This document shows positions 20,397 through 22,308 of a stretch of 22,308 nucleotides of DNA, one piece after another (position 1 is the first letter of the stretch; the number at the start of each line of letters is the position of its first letter). The DNA lies in contig JAISXC010000026.1 in the NCBI GenBank assembly GCA_031270875.1, positions 1 to 22,308 of the forward strand. The letters are read 5' to 3'. The translations under genes and the position numbers were made by a program. The notes below the pieces were generated by a model. The model saw only the letters and a list, made by a program, of their open reading frames with translations, was not told the DNA's origin and searched no databases. The stretch comes from Desulfovibrio sp. (GTDB lineage: Bacteria; Desulfobacterota; Desulfovibrionia; Desulfovibrionales; Desulfovibrionaceae).

Positions 20397-20640
20397 TTGC
20401 GTCGGAATAGGGGCGGAAAGAAAAGGCGGCAGTGTGTGTATCAATAAACGGCAACCAGCGTACTGCGCCCCTTGTGGTTATCGCTGACCAAAACATGAAC
20501 TGGCAGAAAAAGAAGTTCTTTTCGGTTGCGTGTCTCTGCTTGTGTGGCCGGGGGAATGGAATTCCGTAACAACGTGTCGCCGACTGACCGCTCAAAAAAC
20601 CGCTATTGAGTTTTATTTTTTCTTGTGATAACTTTTCTAT
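20397..20640 (+). other. Non-coding border region before the DprA-like gene
   Basis: About 240 bases without a convincing gene on either strand. Composition shifts from GC-rich phage-like DNA on the left to AT-rich DNA at the right end. Its last 40 bases hold a promoter-like sequence: TTGAGT at 20606-20611 and an extended -10 TGT-GATAAC at 20624-20632. Nothing resembling an attachment site or transposon end is evident. It is probably the junction between the phage late operon and the cargo cassette. Confidence 0.5.
20606..20632 (+). promoter_or_regulatory. Candidate extended -10 promoter of the DprA-PRTase cassette
   Basis: TTGAGT (20606-20611) and TGTGATAAC (20624-20632, TG-extended GATAAC) would start transcription at about 20639, essentially at the ATG at 20641. 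The spacer of 15 is short for the -35, so the extended -10 would do most of the work. No Shine-Dalgarno precedes the ATG. Confidence 0.4.
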
Positions 20641-21516
20641 ATGAGTTTAGCAGTTGAAAGCATTGATTTTTTTGAAAATGCCATTGCCCCGAAGCAAGAA
20701 ATTCTTTGCTATGAGTCGTTATGGGCAATGCTCGACGGGACCAGCTTGAAGGAACTCTCTGAACGACTGAATAAGAAGCTCCCGTCTTCCCTCCAAGATC
20801 GTATCCGTCCTCAAATTTTTTCTGCTGTATCAGATTATTTTAATTCCAATAATTTTTTCAAATATGATGTATTGCTTAGAGAAACCATTGATTATCCCAA
20901 AAATTTGTCAGTTTTGGAATTGCCATTACTGTACTATAAAGGGGACCTGAGCCTCATATCGGCGCCGTGCATTTCCATTGTCGGCTCTAGAAAAGCATCA
21001 GAGCGTGGATTAAGGGCTGCCGAAATTATATCAAAGGGGCTATGTGAAGAAGGGTATACCATTGTATCCGGTCTAGCTCACGGCGTTGACACCACTGCTC
21101 ACAAATCAGCTATTAAGAGCGGCGGAAAAACTATTGGAGTTATCGGGACACCGATAGATAGAGTATATCCTAAAGAAAATGACAAATTGCACAAAATAAT
21201 TGGCGAAGAGCATTTATTGTTGTCCCATGTGCCGTTCTACAAATATGCTCAACAAGATTGGCGAGTAAACAGACTGTTTTTCCCTGAAAGAAATAAAGTC
21301 ATGGCCGCGTTGAGTGAGGCGACAATTATTGTTGAAGCCTCCGATACCAGCGGAACCTTGACGCAGGCGAGAGAATGTATGCGCGTTAACAAAAAGCTAA
21401 TTATTCTCAGACCTAATATGGAAAATAACAGTCTTAAATGGCCCAAAACATATCGCTCGCGAGGGGCATATATTGCAGACACGTTGGGTGATATTAAAAA
21501 TATTCTGAATACATAA
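20641..21516 (+). CDS. DprA/Smf (SLOG)-family protein, cargo cassette gene 1
   Basis: 291 residues. The Rossmann-like DprA core is clear: LPLLYYKGDL (94-103), CISIVGSRKASERG (110-123), YTIVSGLAHGVDTTAHKSAI (139-158), IGVIGTPIDRVYPKEN (165-180), FPERNKVMAALSEATIIVEA (214-233) and SGTLTQARECMR (237-248). Chromosomal DprA binds ssDNA and loads RecA in transformation. SLOG-fold relatives in mobile elements are predicted nucleotide-derivative sensors or processors in conflict systems. This copy has a divergent helical N-terminus (1-90) and lacks the usual C-terminal winged helix. It shows no Shine-Dalgarno and is AT-richer than the phage genes. The next gene overlaps by one base (TAATG). Confidence 0.9.
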   Translation: MSLAVESIDFFENAIAPKQEILCYESLWAMLDGTSLKELSERLNKKLPSSLQDRIRPQIFSAVSDYFNSNNFFKYDVLLRETIDYPKNLSVLELPLLYYKGDLSLISAPCISIVGSRKASERGLRAAEIISKGLCEEGYTIVSGLAHGVDTTAHKSAIKSGGKTIGVIGTPIDRVYPKENDKLHKIIGEEHLLLSHVPFYKYAQQDWRVNRLFFPERNKVMAALSEATIIVEASDTSGTLTQARECMRVNKKLIILRPNMENNSLKWPKTYRSRGAYIADTLGDIKNILNT

Positions 21517-22151
21517 TGTGTAGATGGACAAAGTGGGATGGGTCAGGAAGAGAAAGGTGGTATCTTGACCACAGCAGCCATCATGTTTTTTACTTTAGAC
21601 ATTACATTTCTGGCGCGGGGTATCAAAAGAGCGAGTCAAACCAATTAATATTAAACTTTAAAAAAGGCATAAATGCACCTGAATCCCAACTGTATTACAA
21701 AAATAGAGCTATAGAACGGTTTGCTGAAGATATATTAATCCTTGTAAAAAGACTGAAAAATCCATGCTACATGACATGGATTCCACCGAGCAAAGCAAAA
21801 AATGACGATCTGTATGATGACAGGGTTAAAAAAGTTGTTGAGCGTGTATGCGAAAGGATGAAGAATATTTCCCCTGTTGAGTTGGTCGAAAATATTTTGA
21901 CAAGAGATTCATTGCATGGCGGAAACTTAAGAGACCCCAATGAGATTGCCTCAAACTGGAGATGGATAAGCTACAACCTGGATAAGTACAGACAGGCAAT
22001 CATAGTTGACGATGTTTTGACGACTGGTGCCAGTTTTAAGGCGCTTCACGATTTAATACGCGCAAGGGGCTTCAGTGGAAGAATCAATGGCGTTTTTTGG
22101 GCTTTCGTTATGGATGATGTACCTTTCACAATTGACTCATTAGAGCAATAA
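21516..22151 (+). CDS. Phosphoribosyltransferase, cargo cassette gene 2
   Basis: 211 residues; ATG 21516 shares one base with the DprA-like stop and has no Shine-Dalgarno, so translation is coupled. The PRPP-binding loop AIIVDDVLTTGAS (161-173) is a canonical type I PRTase signature. The N-terminal half (RERWYLDHSSHHVFYFRHYI, FAEDILILVKRLKNPCYMTW, IPPSKAKNDDLYDDRVKKVV) carries the fold and a probable substrate hood. It is ComF-like in general layout but lacks the ComF zinc ribbon. It would use PRPP and a base or nucleotide-like substrate, unknown here. Coupling to a DprA/SLOG protein suggests the two act on the same nucleotide or DNA substrate. Confidence 0.85.
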   Translation: MCRWTKWDGSGRERWYLDHSSHHVFYFRHYISGAGYQKSESNQLILNFKKGINAPESQLYYKNRAIERFAEDILILVKRLKNPCYMTWIPPSKAKNDDLYDDRVKKVVERVCERMKNISPVELVENILTRDSLHGGNLRDPNEIASNWRWISYNLDKYRQAIIVDDVLTTGASFKALHDLIRARGFSGRINGVFWAFVMDDVPFTIDSLEQ

Positions 22152-22179
22152 GCCCCCTCGAAAGAGGGGGCTTCCTTTT
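22150..22179 (+). terminator. Rho-independent terminator of the DprA-PRTase cassette
   Basis: AAGCCCCCTC (22150-22159) and GAGGGGGCTT (22164-22173) form a perfect 10-bp stem with a GAAA tetraloop, then CCTTTT. The left arm overlaps the PRTase stop codon. It closes the two-gene cassette and separates it from the minus-strand gene. Confidence 0.9.
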
Positions 22180-22224
22180 CCGTCAGCTCCCCCGCCTACC
22201 TCATGGCGGGAGCTATTGCGTACG

Positions 22225-22308
22225 CTACAACTCCAGCATCTTGGCGTATTGCAGGCCAAGGCCGATGGCGTCGAATATCATGTAGTAGCCGTCCTCTATC
22301 ATCTTCCC
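22225..22308 (-). CDS. Minus-strand gene, C-terminal 27 codons only
   Basis: Reading the minus strand from the right edge gives an open frame ending in TAG (CTA at 22225-22227 on +): GKMIEDGYYMIFDAIGLGLQ then YAKMLEL. Only 27 residues are inside the window, helical-looking and acidic, so no family can be named. It converges on the cassette. An imperfect inverted repeat between them (AGCTCCC...GGGAGCT, 22184-22213) has no T-tract for either direction. The strand switch marks the end of the + strand phage block as seen here. Confidence 0.5.
   Translation of the reverse strand, partial: GKMIEDGYYMIFDAIGLGLQYAKMLEL

Noticed and set aside
11841..20458. 13-mer AAACGGCAACCAG occurring at 11841-11853 and 20446-20458, considered as a possible att or recombination pair
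   Set aside because: A few 13-base matches are expected by chance in a window of this size, and there is no integrase or flanking structure to support it.
20323..20595. 90-codon minus-strand frame in the border region
   Set aside because: No ribosome site, low-complexity composition, and it runs into the tail tube gene and across a strong hairpin.
22184..22213. Inverted repeat as a terminator for the minus-strand gene
   Set aside because: The stem is imperfect with a bulge and there is no T-tract on either strand.

Overview
The window looks like about 22 kb of a temperate-phage genome (prophage or a closely related integrated element). The phage is an HK97-like siphovirus of a Gram-negative, moderately GC-rich host. 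The style of several proteins (DUF3560, ArdC, P27 TerS/HK97 modules, small Cys-rich early proteins) suggests a gut Desulfovibrionaceae-type bacterium, but that assignment is inference and weak. Nearly all genes lie on the + strand, tightly packed with ATGA/GTGA overlaps. No integrase, repressor, lysis enzyme, tRNA, rRNA or CRISPR array is visible, and both window edges cut genes.

Layout. (1) 1-4475 is an early/replication operon: the tail of a cytosine-5 DNA methyltransferase, a small unknown protein, a DnaB-like helicase, a replication-initiator-like protein, Cys-rich/zinc-ribbon small proteins, a VRR-NUC nuclease, and an HTH protein with a MazG-like tail whose upstream 16-codon ORF contains a -1 slippery A-tract. 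(2) 4476-5954 is a regulatory stretch with a strong terminator, AT-rich palindromic and promoter-like DNA, several perfect hairpins and three small unknown genes. (3) 5955-10586 is an anti-restriction/accessory block: an unknown protein, a 752-residue ArdC-type antirestriction protein with a long unusual N-terminal region, a small protein, a DUF3560 protein and an ATP-dependent DNA ligase. (4) 10618-10871 holds two tiny membrane proteins followed by a terminator. (5) 11001-20344 is the packaging and morphogenesis operon in classical HK97 order: HNH endonuclease, TerS, TerL, portal, ClpP-type prohead protease, major capsid, a small protein, head-tail connector, head closure, gp10-like tail completion, tail terminator and tail tube. 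(6) 20641-22151 is an AT-richer two-gene cassette, a DprA/SLOG-family protein plus a phosphoribosyltransferase, bounded by hairpins. It sits where tail chaperone and tape-measure genes would be expected. (7) The window ends with the 3' end of a minus-strand gene.

The genes work together as early functions (DNA methylation, replication, nuclease), entry/anti-restriction functions (methylase, ArdC) and a packaging/virion assembly line. The SLOG-PRTase pair is best read as a cargo ('moron') cassette, possibly a defence or nucleotide-processing system. The most notable DNA-level signal is a cluster of AAATCAGCTAC direct repeats flanking a perfect hairpin at the TerS-TerL junction. It is a candidate packaging-recognition site, set within a strongly strand-biased enrichment of CAGCTAC over 6-12.3 kb.
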